A DNA stretch of 64,000 nucleotides from Streptomyces pristinaespiralis (GTDB taxonomy: Bacteria > Actinomycetota > Actinomycetes > Streptomycetales > Streptomycetaceae). Made by a program: the position numbers and the translations under genes. The notes beneath the pieces were generated by a model that saw only the letters and a list, made by a program, of their open reading frames with translations, had not been told where the DNA came from and ran no database searches. Shown piece after piece: positions 8,049-16,566 of this stretch. The first letter of the stretch is position 1; the number at the start of each line of letters is the position of its first letter. Location of the stretch: the NCBI RefSeq assembly GCF_001278075.1, contig NZ_CP011340.1:5577501-5641500 (forward strand), read 5' to 3'.

Positions 8049-8875
8049 ATCCTCTTTCGCGCTTCAGCATCAACCAGATGACGGTCAAGCAGCTGGCCCT
8101 GCCGGAGCTGACCGAGGCGTGCGTCCGGCTCGGCGTCCCGGCCGTGGGCCTGTGGCGCGAACCGGTCGCGGAGTACGGCCTCGACGCGACGGCGAAGCTC
8201 GTGCGGGACGCGGGCCTTTCGGTCACGTCCCTGTGCCGGGGCGGCTTCCTCACCGCGACCGACGAGGGTGACCGGGCCCGTGCGCTGGAGGACAACCGCG
8301 CCGCGATCGACGAGGCGGCGACGCTGGGCACGGACACGCTGGTGATGGTCTCGGGCGGCCTGCCGGTGGGCAGCCGCGACCTGGTGGCGGCTCGGGAACG
8401 CATCGCGGACGCGCTGTCCGTGCTGGCCCCCTACGCGGCCGAACGCGGAGTCCGCCTCGCGATCGAGCCGCTCCACCCGATGTTCGCGTCCGACCGCTGC
8501 GTGGTCTCGACGCTGGACCAGGCCCTGGACCTGGCGGAACGCTTCCCGGCCGACCAGGTGGGCGTGGTCGTGGACACCTACCACATCTGGTGGGACGACC
8601 GGGCCCCGGCGGCGGTCGCCCGCGCGGGAGCCACGGGCCGCATCCACTCCTTCCAACTCGCCGACTGGACCACCCCGCTGCCCGCCGGCGTCCTCAACGG
8701 CCGCGGCCAGCTCGGCGACGGCGCGATCGACATGCGCGAGTGGCGCGAGCGGGTGGAGTCCGCCGGCTGGACGGGCTTCATCGAGGTGGAGCTGTTCAAC
8801 GACGGGTTGTGGGCGCGGGACGGGGTGGAGGTTCTGGAGGAGACGGCGGGGAGGTTCGTGGACTGCGCAGGGTGA
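8045..8875 (+). CDS. Sugar phosphate isomerase/epimerase (TIM barrel)
   Basis: The 276-residue protein is a second xylose-isomerase-like TIM barrel. Candidate metal ligands are Glu in LAIEPLHPMF, Asp in VVVDTYHIWWD, His in GRIHSFQLAD and Glu in FIEVELFND. GTG at 8045 overlaps the DUF993 stop (GTGA), so all three operon genes are translationally coupled. It probably isomerises the keto product made by the operon dehydrogenase. It differs clearly from the isomerase at 342-1127. Confidence 0.9.
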   Translation: MNPLSRFSINQMTVKQLALPELTEACVRLGVPAVGLWREPVAEYGLDATAKLVRDAGLSVTSLCRGGFLTATDEGDRARALEDNRAAIDEAATLGTDTLVMVSGGLPVGSRDLVAARERIADALSVLAPYAAERGVRLAIEPLHPMFASDRCVVSTLDQALDLAERFPADQVGVVVDTYHIWWDDRAPAAVARAGATGRIHSFQLADWTTPLPAGVLNGRGQLGDGAIDMREWRERVESAGWTGFIEVELFNDGLWARDGVEVLEETAGRFVDCAG

Positions 8876-9225
8876 CCACCGGGGTGCCGGCCGCACACCG
8901 AAGCTCGGCCGGCCCGGTTGCCCGCTACGGGAGCGCGAGGGCCAGGGGCAGCCACTCGGTGATGTCCTGCCGAGTCGGATCGTCTCTGCGAGCGCTTATG
9001 GTGCACGCCAAGGCCGCCGTAGACCGAAATTGAAGGCCTCCTTTCCGAGCGCGTATGGGACCCGGAACCAGAATCCGCCGGGCTGTGCAGGGAAGAGGGC
9101 CCGGCCCTCATGGAGTCAGGTCGGCAGGCACCCGCTCCTCGTCCCTCTACACAGGGCACCCGTCATGCGGTGGATCGAGGCTCATACGTCACTCGCAGCA
9201 CCTTCAGGTTTGCGGAAGCCCACGT
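8876..9225. other. Gene-free interval with possible coding remnant
   Basis: These 350 nt separate the catabolic operon from the toxin operon (convergent). On the minus strand around 8925-9030 a frame ends DDPTRQDITEWLPLALALP and looks like the tail of a former protein, but it has no credible start. No clear terminator hairpin was found. Confidence 0.4.
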
Positions 9226-9576
9226 TCACTCTGTCGGGCCGTTATTCGCCCTCGCGATGCGGGGGGCGAATTCCTCCATGTACTCGCGGTGTTCCACATG
9301 GATAGCGGACTCCGGGATTTCCCCCAGAGGTGAGAGATCGACACCGTCGAGCTTCCCGCAGCCATCGAGATCGGTTAGCGCGTGCAGGAGCGCCTCCAGG
9401 GCTACCCGGGACTCCTCGTACGGGGCCAGCATGGCGATCAGGTCCCCTACCACCCTGGCCTGGGTGTCGGAGAGCAGGTTCACGAAGTCCTGAACTCGGT
9501 CGCTCGCCTCAGTACGCACCGCTGCGTCGAGACTCAGAAGGTCTCGAAGGAATTCGACATAATACTTGCTTTCCAT
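9226..9576 (-). CDS. Putative immunity protein to the RHS toxin
   Basis: The 116-residue protein begins MESKYYVEFLRDLLSLD and appears all-helical and acidic. I do not recognise a family. It starts 18 nt after the RHS gene ends, on the same strand. In polymorphic toxin systems that position is typically held by the cognate immunity gene, so this role is inferred from context. The start at 9576 is chosen because the in-frame extension upstream overlaps the RHS stop. Codon use (GAA, TAT, TAT, CTT, CGA at the start) is less GC-biased than in neighbours outside this operon, which suggests acquisition by transfer. Confidence 0.75.
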   Translation of the reverse strand: MESKYYVEFLRDLLSLDAAVRTEASDRVQDFVNLLSDTQARVVGDLIAMLAPYEESRVALEALLHALTDLDGCGKLDGVDLSPLGEIPESAIHVEHREYMEEFAPRIARANNGPTE

Positions 9577-9593
9577 AAGTCCCGTCTTCCAGT

Positions 9594-12500
9594 TCAGTGC
9601 GGGTATGGCACCGGCAGATGGCTGGGCCACGGAATGTGGGTGTCGTTGATCGCCGCCTCATTATAGTTCGGACTGTTCACGTTTCCGATCTGCGCGTGGT
9701 AGAGCTTGCCCGCCTCGTCCTGGAACTGGTGCCCGATCTGGATGCGGTAGATGGGGCCGCTGCTGGCGTTGGGGCCGGCGTGTGGGCCGAGGTCGGGCCC
9801 GTGGACGCGCATACGCACTGTCTTGCCCGTGACATCGTCCGTCCACTTCCACTTGATGCCGTGCTCGACACCACCGGGGATCGGCTTCCAAGGTTCCTGA
9901 ACGGCGTCCTTCGGGATGATGCTCAGCGGGTTTGCATCCCCAGTGAGGTCCCAGCCTCCACCCTGGATCCGGGGCGGACATGGACCGAGCCCGAGGGGGT
10001 CGCTCCACGTGTGAGGGTTGTGGACGTACGTGACCGGGTTGTCTGCCGGGGTCAGGCCCAGGGGGTCTGGCGTGAGGTAGCGGGCCATTCCTGGGTCGTA
10101 GTAGCGGAAGAAGTTGTAGTGGAGTTCCGATTCGCGGTCGAAGTACTGGCCCGGGAAGCGGAGCGGGGTGTACGCCGTAGCGTCACGGGTCCAGGTGGTC
10201 GTGCCCCAGAGGGTGGTGCGGGCACGCCAGGCCAAGGCGCCGGATTCGTCGACGAGTTCCGTCGGGGTACCGATCAGGTCCGTGACGATGGCGAAGAAAC
10301 GGTCGTCGGTTGAGCCGTGGCGGCGTTCCGTCTGGGTAAGGGGGCGCAAGCCGGCGTAGTCCCAGGTGAGGGTCGTGTCCTCTGTCGTCTGTTCGCAGAG
10401 GGTAGCGCCGTCCCAGGTGAAGTGGACTGTCTCCAAGGGCGACTGCTTGGATATTCGGCGGCCCAGAGGGTCGTATGCGTACCGCCAGACCGTGCCGTCC
10501 GGTGTCGTCACCGACGTCAGGCGGTCCTCAGCGTCCCACGCGTAGCGCCAGGTGTCCGGCCTTCGTGAGAGGCGGGTCTTCTGGCGCAGGACGGTGCGAC
10601 CCTGGGCGTCGTGCTCGTAGCGGACGGAGCCCGCGCGTGTGATGCCCATGCCCGTGTACGTGCGGGGGCCGGTCGACTCGTGGGGCGGGTGGGTGGACGG
10701 CCAGGAGGCGTCCGCCTGGTTGCCTGCCTCGTCGTAGGCGTACCGCTCCGTCCACCCGGCCGCTTGTACGGCCGTCACGCGGCCTGCCGCGTCCAGGTCG
10801 AAGCGGCGGGCGCCGGAGAGTGAGTCGGCGATGCCGACGAGGTTGCCATCGGGACGGTAGGAGTACGCGCGGTGCTGGAGACGACGGCCATCACCGGCGG
10901 TGATCTCTTGGGCCGTGAGACGACCCCTCACATCGAACGAGGAGGTCAGAGACGTGAAGTTGCCCACCGTACGGGATGTTTCGCGCCCCAGCTCGTCGTG
11001 CGTGAAGGTGAGAGTCCGGCCGGATACGGTCAGTGCGGCCCGGCGGCCCGCTGCGTCGTACGACCAGCTGCTCGCCACCCCACCCGGGGTCGTCCGGCCC
11101 GTTCGCCTGCCCAGTGCATCGTGGGTAAAGGAAAGCGTACGCCCGTTCACCGTATCGGACTTGAGGCGGCCGAAGCGGTCCCGTAGCCGTACCAGCGTCG
11201 CGTCCGGGCCGGTGGCCGCCGCCAGCTCGTCGAAGATGTCGTATTCGAACGCCGTGACCGCGCCCGCCGCGTTCTTGCAAACGACCTGGCCGATTTCATT
11301 GTGCTCGTACGTGACGGTTTGCGCCAGCCCGTTCATACGGGACGTCAGCCGCCCGGCCGCGTCGTACACGTAGGTCAGCGTCCGGTCGTCGAAGTCAGTC
11401 TCCGCGACCAGACGGCCTGCCGGGTCATACGTGTACGTCCACGCCAGCGTCTGCGGGTTGGTCACCTCGGTCAGGCGGAGATTCGTGTCGTGGGTGAACT
11501 CGTACCGTGCGCCGTCAGGCTCCGTACGGGTTCGCAGCAGGTCGAAGTCGGTGTACTCGAAGGCGACGGTCGCCCCTGAGGCATTGGTGTGGGTGAGGCA
11601 GTTACCTTCGCCGTCATACGTCCATGTTTCCTGGGTGCCGTCCGCTTCGGTGCGGCGTGCGAGCTTGCCCTCGACGGTCCACTCCAGGTGGGTCGTCGCG
11701 CCGAGGTGGTCTGTGAAGGAGACGGGGCGACCGAAGGCGTCGCGTTTGTAGCTGCTCACCGCGCCCAGGGGGTCGGTGACGGCGATAAGCAGGCCAGTGC
11801 GGTCACAGACGACGGTGGAGGAGTGTCCGAGGGCGTCGGTGATGCGAGTGAGGTGGCCTGCCTGGTCGTAGGTGAAGCGGGTCGTGGCTCCCGTCGGGCC
11901 GGTGACCGCGGTGCGGTTGCCACGGGCGTCGAAGGTCTGGCGGGTGACGTTTCCGTCGGTGCCGGTTATACGGACAGGCAGGCCGAGTTCGTTGTACTCG
12001 GCTCGTGACTGGCGTCCGTCCGGGCGTTCCGCCTCGGTCAGCCGCCCCTTTTCGTCGTAGGTGGAGCGGGTGGTGTGGCCGAGGGGGTCGGTGCGGGAGA
12101 GAAGTCGGTTGTAGCGGTCGTATGCGTAGCGGGTGACCGCGCCGAGTGCGTCGATCTCGGCGACGACCTGGGAGCGCTCGTTGATGACGTGGCGTTTGGT
12201 GTGGCCGAGGCCGTCGGTGATGGAGGTCATCCGCAGGCCGGTTTCCGGGTCGGTGTCGTCCCACGTGAAGTGGGACTCGAGGTGTCCGTTGGAGCCGGTC
12301 TGGTAGGTGCAGCGGTCCTTCTCGTCGTAGACGTAGTCGTAGTGGCTGCCGTTGGTGTCGGTCCAGGAGGTGATGCGGCCCTGTTCGTCGCAGCCGAAGC
12401 GCAGGGGCCGGCCGCTGGAGTTGGTGACCTCGGTGAGGTGGCCGTCGGTGTAGCCGTAGCGGAGGATCTCCTGGTCGTTGCCGTCGGGTGCGGCGCCGGC

Positions 12501-14213
12501 GAGGTGAAGGGCAGTGACCCGCCCGTCCGCGGTGGTGAGCTTCAGGTGGTAGCCGCCGTGGTGGACGATCGACGTCGGAGCGCCGGATTCGTCGTGCTCG
12601 AAGGTGATCCAGCGACCGTTGCGGTCGTCGATCTGCGCCAACAGGGCGAGTTCGGCGGTGTGGTCGGTGAAGTGCCAGACCTGGCCGGTTTCGGGGTCGG
12701 TGATCGTGTAGCCGTCGTCGACCCGGTCGATTGGCCAGCGCCGTCCGTGCGTGGGCAGGACGGGGACACCCGGCGCGGGGTGCGGATAGGCCAGCAGGCT
12801 GCCCTCGGCACAGCTGAACACCACGCCTTCGGAGTCGATCTCCAGGCGTTGGTCGACCGTGCTGGACCAGGTCGGGCCGAACCAGCGGCCGGACCGGTGT
12901 GAGGAGTCATGCGTGCGTTGGAACACCAGTGGCAGTGAGCCGGGCAGGACGATGTCTGTCTGCGGCAGGAGCATGCGACCGGTCGCGACATCGATGGGGT
13001 CCCGGTCGCACTTGGTCTCTGTGCACTTCTTGCCATTGCTGTCCGGGTTCTTCTCGTGATCACCTCGGGTACTGCCCGGCTTGTTGGCGTCGGGCAGGCG
13101 TTTGCCGGCGGTGACCAGGCCCTTGGCCGCGCCTGCGCCTTTGGTGCCGACCGCCTCGGCGAACAGACGGCCGATTCCCTCGGCCGGGTCACTCTTGAAG
13201 GTTTCCCAGGCGTTCTTCAGGGCCCGGTCCGGGTTGGCGACGGTGGAGGCGATACCGGCGAGCGTCATGTTGACGCCCTTGTAGTACTCGGCCGGGTGGG
13301 TCAGGTTGTACATGTCGAGCGGGTTGACGGAACGCACGAAGCTGACAATGCCTGCGCCCCCCTTGACGAACCCCGCGCCGACGTGAGCCAGTTCGATGCC
13401 TTGAGCCATCGCATGGTCCATGAACTCGGCCTTGAGTTTGTCCCGGCCCGTGGGTTCCTTCGGCGCGTGTGCCATCGCCGCCGTCACCGCACTCTTCGCA
13501 GCCTCCGCCGCTTCGTTGCGGGCCTTGCGGGCGTCGGCGAGGATCTCCCGTGCCCGGGCCCGTTTGGCCTTGCCCGGGTCGGAGAACTCACCCGGGTCCG
13601 GCAGCGGGTTGTCCCCGTTGCGGGCCGCGTTGTAGGCCTCGACCTTCTTGTTGTACGCCTCGGCCGCCTTCTTGGAGTCGCTCTCACCCTCCCTGTAGAG
13701 GGCGATCGCCTCCTTCGCCTTGCCCTGCGCGCTGGTGATCGCCTTGGAGTAGGTCTCCAAAGCCTTGGCCGCGTCCTCGCACGCGTCCGCCGCGCGCAGC
13801 CAGTCCGTGGGCAGCGGCTCGAACTTCTCCCGGAAGGTGTTGGCCGCCTCACCCTTCCAGTGGGCCGAGTCCATCTTCTTCAGCCCGCCACCGACCAGGT
13901 CGAACGCCTTGTGGAAGTCCCGCAGGTTCTTCACCGACTCGGCGATCTTCTCCGGCCGGCCATGAATCAGCTCGTTCGCCTCTTCACTCTGGCCGAGCTG
14001 CTGCTCACCCACCTGCGCACCGAGCGACGAGGCGGTCTCGTCCCCCCAGTCCTCGACCGCCTCGGCCACACCGTCGTAGCCGTAGTGCCGCAGCCCCTGC
14101 CCGGCCTTGTCGGTCACATAGTCGACACCCTCGCCGACCAGTTCCTTGCCCTTGTCGATCCCGTCGTCGACGATGTCGACGCCCTTGTCGACCAGCCCGC
14201 CCCAGTCCACCAT
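9594..14213 (-). CDS. RHS-repeat polymorphic toxin with WXG-type N-terminus
   Basis: The 1,539-residue protein has four parts. Residues 1-270 are helical and hold a WKG turn at 119-121, like WXG100/LXG substrates of type VII secretion. Residues about 400-475 (PIDVATGRMLLPQTDIVLPG) match DUF6531, which opens many RHS proteins. Residues about 475-1400 are YD/RHS repeats ending in the core signature RYYDPGMARYLTPDPLGL. The last about 128 residues, after DPLGLGP, are the variable toxin tip with GGVEHGIKWKW, YRIQIGHQF and NDTHIPWP; this resembles polymorphic toxin type 30 (a predicted RNase), tentatively. The ATG at 14213 overlaps the upstream stop (TGATG). Confidence 0.92.
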   Translation of the reverse strand: MVDWGGLVDKGVDIVDDGIDKGKELVGEGVDYVTDKAGQGLRHYGYDGVAEAVEDWGDETASSLGAQVGEQQLGQSEEANELIHGRPEKIAESVKNLRDFHKAFDLVGGGLKKMDSAHWKGEAANTFREKFEPLPTDWLRAADACEDAAKALETYSKAITSAQGKAKEAIALYREGESDSKKAAEAYNKKVEAYNAARNGDNPLPDPGEFSDPGKAKRARAREILADARKARNEAAEAAKSAVTAAMAHAPKEPTGRDKLKAEFMDHAMAQGIELAHVGAGFVKGGAGIVSFVRSVNPLDMYNLTHPAEYYKGVNMTLAGIASTVANPDRALKNAWETFKSDPAEGIGRLFAEAVGTKGAGAAKGLVTAGKRLPDANKPGSTRGDHEKNPDSNGKKCTETKCDRDPIDVATGRMLLPQTDIVLPGSLPLVFQRTHDSSHRSGRWFGPTWSSTVDQRLEIDSEGVVFSCAEGSLLAYPHPAPGVPVLPTHGRRWPIDRVDDGYTITDPETGQVWHFTDHTAELALLAQIDDRNGRWITFEHDESGAPTSIVHHGGYHLKLTTADGRVTALHLAGAAPDGNDQEILRYGYTDGHLTEVTNSSGRPLRFGCDEQGRITSWTDTNGSHYDYVYDEKDRCTYQTGSNGHLESHFTWDDTDPETGLRMTSITDGLGHTKRHVINERSQVVAEIDALGAVTRYAYDRYNRLLSRTDPLGHTTRSTYDEKGRLTEAERPDGRQSRAEYNELGLPVRITGTDGNVTRQTFDARGNRTAVTGPTGATTRFTYDQAGHLTRITDALGHSSTVVCDRTGLLIAVTDPLGAVSSYKRDAFGRPVSFTDHLGATTHLEWTVEGKLARRTEADGTQETWTYDGEGNCLTHTNASGATVAFEYTDFDLLRTRTEPDGARYEFTHDTNLRLTEVTNPQTLAWTYTYDPAGRLVAETDFDDRTLTYVYDAAGRLTSRMNGLAQTVTYEHNEIGQVVCKNAAGAVTAFEYDIFDELAAATGPDATLVRLRDRFGRLKSDTVNGRTLSFTHDALGRRTGRTTPGGVASSWSYDAAGRRAALTVSGRTLTFTHDELGRETSRTVGNFTSLTSSFDVRGRLTAQEITAGDGRRLQHRAYSYRPDGNLVGIADSLSGARRFDLDAAGRVTAVQAAGWTERYAYDEAGNQADASWPSTHPPHESTGPRTYTGMGITRAGSVRYEHDAQGRTVLRQKTRLSRRPDTWRYAWDAEDRLTSVTTPDGTVWRYAYDPLGRRISKQSPLETVHFTWDGATLCEQTTEDTTLTWDYAGLRPLTQTERRHGSTDDRFFAIVTDLIGTPTELVDESGALAWRARTTLWGTTTWTRDATAYTPLRFPGQYFDRESELHYNFFRYYDPGMARYLTPDPLGLTPADNPVTYVHNPHTWSDPLGLGPCPPRIQGGGWDLTGDANPLSIIPKDAVQEPWKPIPGGVEHGIKWKWTDDVTGKTVRMRVHGPDLGPHAGPNASSGPIYRIQIGHQFQDEAGKLYHAQIGNVNSPNYNEAAINDTHIPWPSHLPVPYPH

Positions 14214-14860
14214 CAGCGACTCTCCCCCCACCGCGGCTGCTCAGCCTGATCCACCGTCGCCTGATCCGGATCAAGATCCTCACGCAACTGCGCGTCCAAC
14301 CGCTCCCGCACCGACGGATCGAGGATCCCCGCCCGCTCCATCGCGTCGTTCTGCGCATCCATCACGTCATACGTCGTGTTGGCCCACGTCTGCTTCACCT
14401 CGGCATGCGCCTGCGAGAACGACTCACCGCTCCAGTCCGCGTTGTCCCACGCGTGCTGGTCACGGATCGTGTCCCAGCTCATCTGCTTGACCTCGTCCTC
14501 CGACAGATGCGGATTACCGTTCAGCGAGTTCACACCGATCTTGATGCTGTCCTTGACGTACTGCTCCTGCTCCGCGAACGACCCCGCCGACAGACCCAAC
14601 GCCTGAGCGACCAGATTGCCCTTCATCGTGAGCGCCCGAACCCCCCACTCCCACCGGTTGCAGAACGTCTCGAACTCCGACGTCAGCCCGGGATGCCCCA
14701 ACTCCAGACCGGACAAGGCCAGATCAGAAAACCCCCGGCCCGTCGTCGCCTCCCCGATCATGCCGAGCTCCTTCAGCTCCGCATGCGCCAGATCGATACC
14801 ACTCGCGATCTCCACCAAAGCCGACGGCGGCGCCGCAAGATCCGGCTGCTCCCCACTCAC
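14213..14860 (-). CDS. WXG/ESX-like helical partner of the RHS toxin
   Basis: The 215-residue helical protein is encoded directly upstream of the RHS gene, its stop overlapping the RHS start by one base. It contains W-rich helices (FCNRWEWGVRALTMKGNLV) typical of ESX/WXG-related proteins in actinobacterial polymorphic toxin operons. I do not recognise a named domain. A role as chaperone or co-secreted partner of the long toxin is inferred from position and helical nature. Its start at 14860 overlaps the preceding SseB-like stop by 4 nt (ATGA). Confidence 0.8.
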   Translation of the reverse strand: MSGEQPDLAAPPSALVEIASGIDLAHAELKELGMIGEATTGRGFSDLALSGLELGHPGLTSEFETFCNRWEWGVRALTMKGNLVAQALGLSAGSFAEQEQYVKDSIKIGVNSLNGNPHLSEDEVKQMSWDTIRDQHAWDNADWSGESFSQAHAEVKQTWANTTYDVMDAQNDAMERAGILDPSVRERLDAQLREDLDPDQATVDQAEQPRWGESR

Positions 14861-15387
14861 CGTGTCCCCCCGAGATCCACCACCGCCGCCTCGGGCACCA
14901 CACCCTCGACCGGCGGAAACAACATGCCCTCGTCACTGCCCGCATCCAGCGCGACACCCGCCGGGCCCGGCAGCATCGGCACCATCACATCCAACAACCG
15001 CGCACCCAGCACCGTCCGGTACTCCCACTCACGCCCCGCATCCTGCTGAGCATGCGCGAACCGCGACAGCGCCTCCTCGTCGGAGAACGCACAAATCCAC
15101 CGCACCCCGTTGAAATCCGCCGTCCACAAACTCCCCTGCGCATCGAACGGCACCAACACCGCCGCACGCCGGAACTCCCCCAGCAAACGCGCAAACCCAC
15201 GCCGACCCACCACCACCTCATCCACCACCGACGCAGCGGGAACCGCCGACCGCTCGGCAGGCACGGCCACCGGCTCATCTGCCCGCTCGACCAGCTCTCC
15301 CTGGTCGGTCGGACCAGCCAGCTCGGCCAACTCCGAAAGTCTGGAGAGGCGGTCAGGCCCCGATATGTCATCCCCGTTGTCACTCAC
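14857..15387 (-). CDS. SseB-like protein, first gene of toxin operon
   Basis: The 176-residue protein has a disordered acidic N-terminus of about 65 residues and then a compact domain (GEFRRAAVLVPFD, GVRWICAFSDEEALSRFA) that fits the SseB N-terminal fold often found beside ESX and toxin genes in actinobacteria. The GTG start at 15387 is chosen because it overlaps the stop of the small upstream frame (GTGA). It may act in secretion or in handling of the RHS toxin; this is inference from linkage. Confidence 0.75.
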   Translation of the reverse strand: MSDNGDDISGPDRLSRLSELAELAGPTDQGELVERADEPVAVPAERSAVPAASVVDEVVVGRRGFARLLGEFRRAAVLVPFDAQGSLWTADFNGVRWICAFSDEEALSRFAHAQQDAGREWEYRTVLGARLLDVMVPMLPGPAGVALDAGSDEGMLFPPVEGVVPEAAVVDLGGTR

Positions 15388-15641
15388 CTACGGAATGCTG
15401 TCACGAGGAACTTTCCGCCCGCAATGAGGTACATCGCATGCGGTGGCGCAAAGACGCCTCCACAACCGGGCGTTCGTGTGGACAGGTCGCCACGTTTGGC
15501 CGCCGCCACGAACGTCGCCCAGCCGCCTGCCGAGAACGCCACGGCGCGGATGAGCGGCGCGCCCGCGCGAGTGGTGAGGCTGCAGTCCTGACCGGTCAGG
15601 AGAGCAAGCCCGGTTGCCTCATCGGCCATGGCGCCGGCCAC
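15384..15641 (-). pseudogene. DUF397-like remnant or small gene
   Basis: An 85-codon frame contains RAVAFSAGGWATFVAAAKRGDL, which resembles the C-terminal half of DUF397 proteins (pattern ...F..aaW..Fv..vr.G.l). The N-terminal W-x-K-S-S-Y-S-G half is missing or scrambled (ALLTGQDCSLTT) and the last 35 residues do not fit. The stop overlaps the SseB-like start by 4 nt, which looks like real coupling. It is either a decayed DUF397 gene or a short gene that borrowed its tail. Confidence 0.4.
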
Positions 15642-15763
15642 GTGGAGCCGGTGGCCGGGGGACGCCGTGAGGGGGAGGCGGTCCGGCGTGGGCGTGGTGA
15701 TGTGTTCCGTGGCACCGGGCGCGTCTGTGGCGTTCCGCGGGCCCGTCCGGAAAGAAATTCTTC

Positions 15764-15787
15764 AACGCTGACATAGAAGCCGGCGTC
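15764..15787 (+). promoter_or_regulatory. Candidate ECF sigma promoter
   Basis: AAC at 15764-15766 and CGTC at 15784-15787 are separated by 17 nt, which fits the general ECF sigma -35/-10 pattern. It lies 59 nt before the secreted protein gene, just upstream of the linked SigE-family sigma gene, so the sigma factor may drive its own cluster. Confidence 0.4.
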
Positions 15788-15845
15788 GTCCTCCGTCTGA
15801 GACATGAAGGCAACACCGACCACGGACACGACCAGCGGAGGACCG

Positions 15846-16457
15846 ATGAAGACGAAGAGGCTCGTCATGGCAGGGGTCATGGCGATGGCTCTCGCGGGCG
15901 GCGCGGGAACGGCGCTTGCCCTGGGCGACGGCACGGCGCAGACCACCACGGCCGCGGCCGACGGCACCGGCAGCGTGGCGCCCGCCGCGGCCACGGCCGT
16001 CACGGCCAGCACGGCGGGGCCGCGCGTCGTGCAGCCGTACCGGCCCGTGGAGATAGGCCAGGGCGCGAAGATGGGGCTGCTCCCGCAGGGCCGGCAGAAC
16101 TACGTCGTGGCGTGGGAGGACTTCGCGTCCGTCGTCGAGCAGGCCAAGGGGTACGTGGGGGACAGCATCCGTGCGAACAGCCTCAGCGGCGGGCTGCAGA
16201 CCGACGGGGACGACGCCCTGTTCACGGGCGCGTTCCGTACGGACACGGTGCCTTCGCGCATCACCGTCCGCGTCGGCGCCGGCCCCGAGCAGGCCGCGGG
16301 CATGCTGATGCTGCCGGGTGAGCCGGGCTGGGGAACGTACTACCTCGACGCCGCGGGTGCCGGGGCGCCGAAGGAGACCACCGTGGTGACCGCCTACGGC
16401 GCGGACGGGGCGGTGCTCGCCACCCTGTCGTTCGAGCCCTTCGCGGCCGGCCGCTGA
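15846..16457 (+). CDS. Secreted protein paralogous to the anti-sigma outer domain
   Basis: The 203-residue protein has a signal peptide (MKTKRLVMAGVMAMALAGGA, cleavage near residue 26) and a single outer domain. From about residue 60 it is closely similar to the extracytoplasmic part of the anti-sigma-like protein at 17082-17813. Shared blocks include LLPxGxQNYVV, SLSGG, GAFRT, LPGEPGWGxYY and VTAYGADG. The ATG at 15846 has GGAGG 4-8 nt upstream. I know no function for this domain. A free copy next to a membrane-bound copy suggests ligand sharing, competition or signalling through the sigma pair. Confidence 0.85.
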   Translation: MKTKRLVMAGVMAMALAGGAGTALALGDGTAQTTTAAADGTGSVAPAAATAVTASTAGPRVVQPYRPVEIGQGAKMGLLPQGRQNYVVAWEDFASVVEQAKGYVGDSIRANSLSGGLQTDGDDALFTGAFRTDTVPSRITVRVGAGPEQAAGMLMLPGEPGWGTYYLDAAGAGAPKETTVVTAYGADGAVLATLSFEPFAAGR

Positions 16458-16481
16458 CGCCAGTCCCGCCCGTAGGGCGGC

Positions 16482-16533
16482 CGTGTCACGCTGTTGCGCC
16501 GGCCACGAGGGAGCGGCACAACAGCGTGGCACG
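16482..16533 (+). terminator. Long stem-loop between secreted protein and sigma gene
   Basis: A 15-bp stem with one G-U pair (16482-16496 with 16519-16533, CGTGTCACGCTGTTG) encloses a 22-nt loop. It lies after the secreted protein stop and 34 nt before the sigma TTG start, so it may be a terminator, attenuator or processing site that sets the ratio of the genes. Confidence 0.55.
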
Positions 16534-16566
16534 CGCCGCGCGCGGACGGCGAACACGAGGACTCGC

